Shown piece after piece: positions 5,860-6,626 of a DNA stretch of 6,626 nt. Where the stretch lies: positions 1 to 6,626 of the forward strand of contig JAUWDQ010000148.1 in NCBI GenBank assembly GCA_030608745.1, in the 5' to 3' direction. The DNA comes from Pseudomonadota bacterium. GTDB lineage: Bacteria > Desulfobacterota > BSN033 > WVXP01 > G020346125. Position numbers and translations under genes: made by a program. Within the stretch, counting starts at the first letter, position 1. The number at the start of each line of letters is the position of its first letter. The notes under the pieces are model-generated. The model did no database searches. It saw nothing but the letters and a program-made list of their open reading frames with translations, and was not told where the DNA came from.

Positions 5860-6626
5860 ATGGATGTCACGGAGAAGAAGAAATGCGCTGTGTTGGGGGT
5901 GGGGGGGGGAATGCTGGGCTCGTGGCGGCAATCGAAGCGAGGAATGCTGGTGCGAATGTTCTATTGATCGAGAAATGCCCGAAGAAAGCCCGTGGAGGGA
6001 ATAGCCGCTTTTCGTATGCGGACTTCAGGGTTACAACAGAAAGCAGAAAGGACTGGGAGGCGTTGGTGGAGGGTGGGACGTTGCCCAAGGAAGAATTGGA
6101 GATTGAACCATTTTCCAAGGATGATTTCTATCACACGGCGATCAGGCTGTCAGAAGGACGAACCGATAGAAGACTTACGGAAATTTTTGTCAACAGCTCA
6201 TACGAGATCCTCATGTGGATGAAGGAGCAGGGGGTCACGTGGGACGTAAATCCCATACACGGATACAAAAAGGGGAACACTCTTTTCTACCCTGCCGGGC
6301 AACCCTTCCTCACGACCTCAGGATCGGGAGAACGTCTGGTGGAAATGCTCTACGGGATAGCGGAAGACAAGGGTATTGAGATTCTCTATGATACTGCAGC
6401 GGTCAAGCTTCTCGAGAATGCAGAGGCGAAGGTTTGTGGTACCGTAGCCAAGGGTATAGACGGGTTTATTCAGATAGATGCGAAAAACGTGATTTTGGCC
6501 TGTGGAGGCTTTCAGGCAAACCCTGAGATGAGAAGGTCGTGCTTGGGGCCGGACTGGGATCTCGCTAAGCTCCGCGGTACGCGGTATAACACGGGGGATG
6601 GAATTCGCATGGCCTTCGAGATCGGT
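5860..6626 (+). CDS. FAD-dependent fumarate reductase/tricarballylate dehydrogenase-like flavoprotein, N-terminal part, frameshifted as written
   Basis: The ATG at 5860 has GGGGG 8 nt upstream and opens MDVTEKKKCAVLGVGGG, the first half of a Rossmann FAD motif. As written this frame ends at a TGA at 5965-5967. A second frame carries on from 5919 to the window edge without a stop (236 codons) with LVAAIEARNAGANVLLIEK, RGGNSRF, ILACGGF and TGDGIRMAF. Adding one G to the nine-G run at 5901-5909 joins them as GVGGGNAGLVAAIEAR, a perfect dinucleotide-binding motif. The RGGNSR motif after the Rossmann fold is typical of the FAD_binding_2 family that includes tricarballylate dehydrogenase (TcuA), fumarate reductases and ketosteroid dehydrogenases. 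The protein would reduce or introduce a C=C bond. About 256 residues of an expected 450-500 are present; the rest lies beyond the window. Substrate is unproven. Confidence 0.8.
5901..5909 (+). repeat. Nine-G homopolymer at the frameshift in the flavoprotein gene
   Basis: A run of nine G encodes the glycines of the FAD-binding motif. The downstream frame is restored by one more G (or by loss of two). Such runs are prone to slippage in replication and to sequencing error, and both can explain the break. Confidence 0.85.

Noticed and set aside
5992..6222. A + strand frame of 76 codons inside the flavoprotein
   Set aside because: The overlapping frame from 5919 carries the RGGNSRF motif and stays open to the window edge, so this one is out of phase.
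1..6626. CRISPR arrays, tRNA/rRNA genes, insertion sequences
   Set aside because: No regularly spaced repeats, tRNA-like cloverleaf, rRNA-like segments or transposase frames were found on reading both strands.

Overview
The window is a bacterial metabolic gene cluster with every convincing gene on the + strand. Intervals are tight, Shine-Dalgarno sequences are strong (AGGAGG type) and base composition is moderate. The enzymes point to an organism that processes hydroxy-di/tricarboxylic acids. The sequence does not fix the taxon; an anaerobic Gram-positive or a Desulfobacterota-like bacterium would fit, but that is a guess.

Layout: (1) positions 2-172 hold the last 56 codons of an upstream gene, possibly a short-chain dehydrogenase. 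(2) Positions 203-3162 are a tight block encoding the large and small subunits of a LeuC/LeuD-type hydro-lyase, then a homocitrate synthase/isopropylmalate synthase-like enzyme with no C-terminal regulatory domain. (3) A 272-bp gap (3163-3434) contains a candidate sigma70-type promoter overlapped by a perfect 8-bp inverted repeat. (4) Positions 3435-5673 are a second block, a DapA/N-acetylneuraminate lyase superfamily aldolase followed after 1 nt by an MmgE/PrpD family protein. (5) A 186-bp gap (5674-5859) has no + strand gene but carries a hydrophobic minus-strand reading frame interrupted by one stop. (6) From 5860 to the window edge is the N-terminal half of an FAD-dependent fumarate reductase/tricarballylate dehydrogenase-type flavoprotein. 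As written it is frameshifted at a run of nine G.

Taken together the genes supply C-C bond formation or cleavage (HMGL-like enzyme; DapA-like lyase), hydration/dehydration or decarboxylation of a tricarboxylate (LeuCD-like; MmgE/PrpD-like) and C=C/C-C redox (flavoprotein). This resembles leucine, homoaconitate, methylcitrate and tricarballylate pathways but matches none of them. Key specificity residues are changed: YLHT in the LeuD loop, Asn67 in place of the usual Glu and GLGDR in the synthase, and Phe in place of the DapA Arg. No LeuB-type dehydrogenase is present in the window. An uncharacterised route for making or degrading a branched hydroxy-tricarboxylate is the best overall inference; the actual substrates cannot be read from the sequence.
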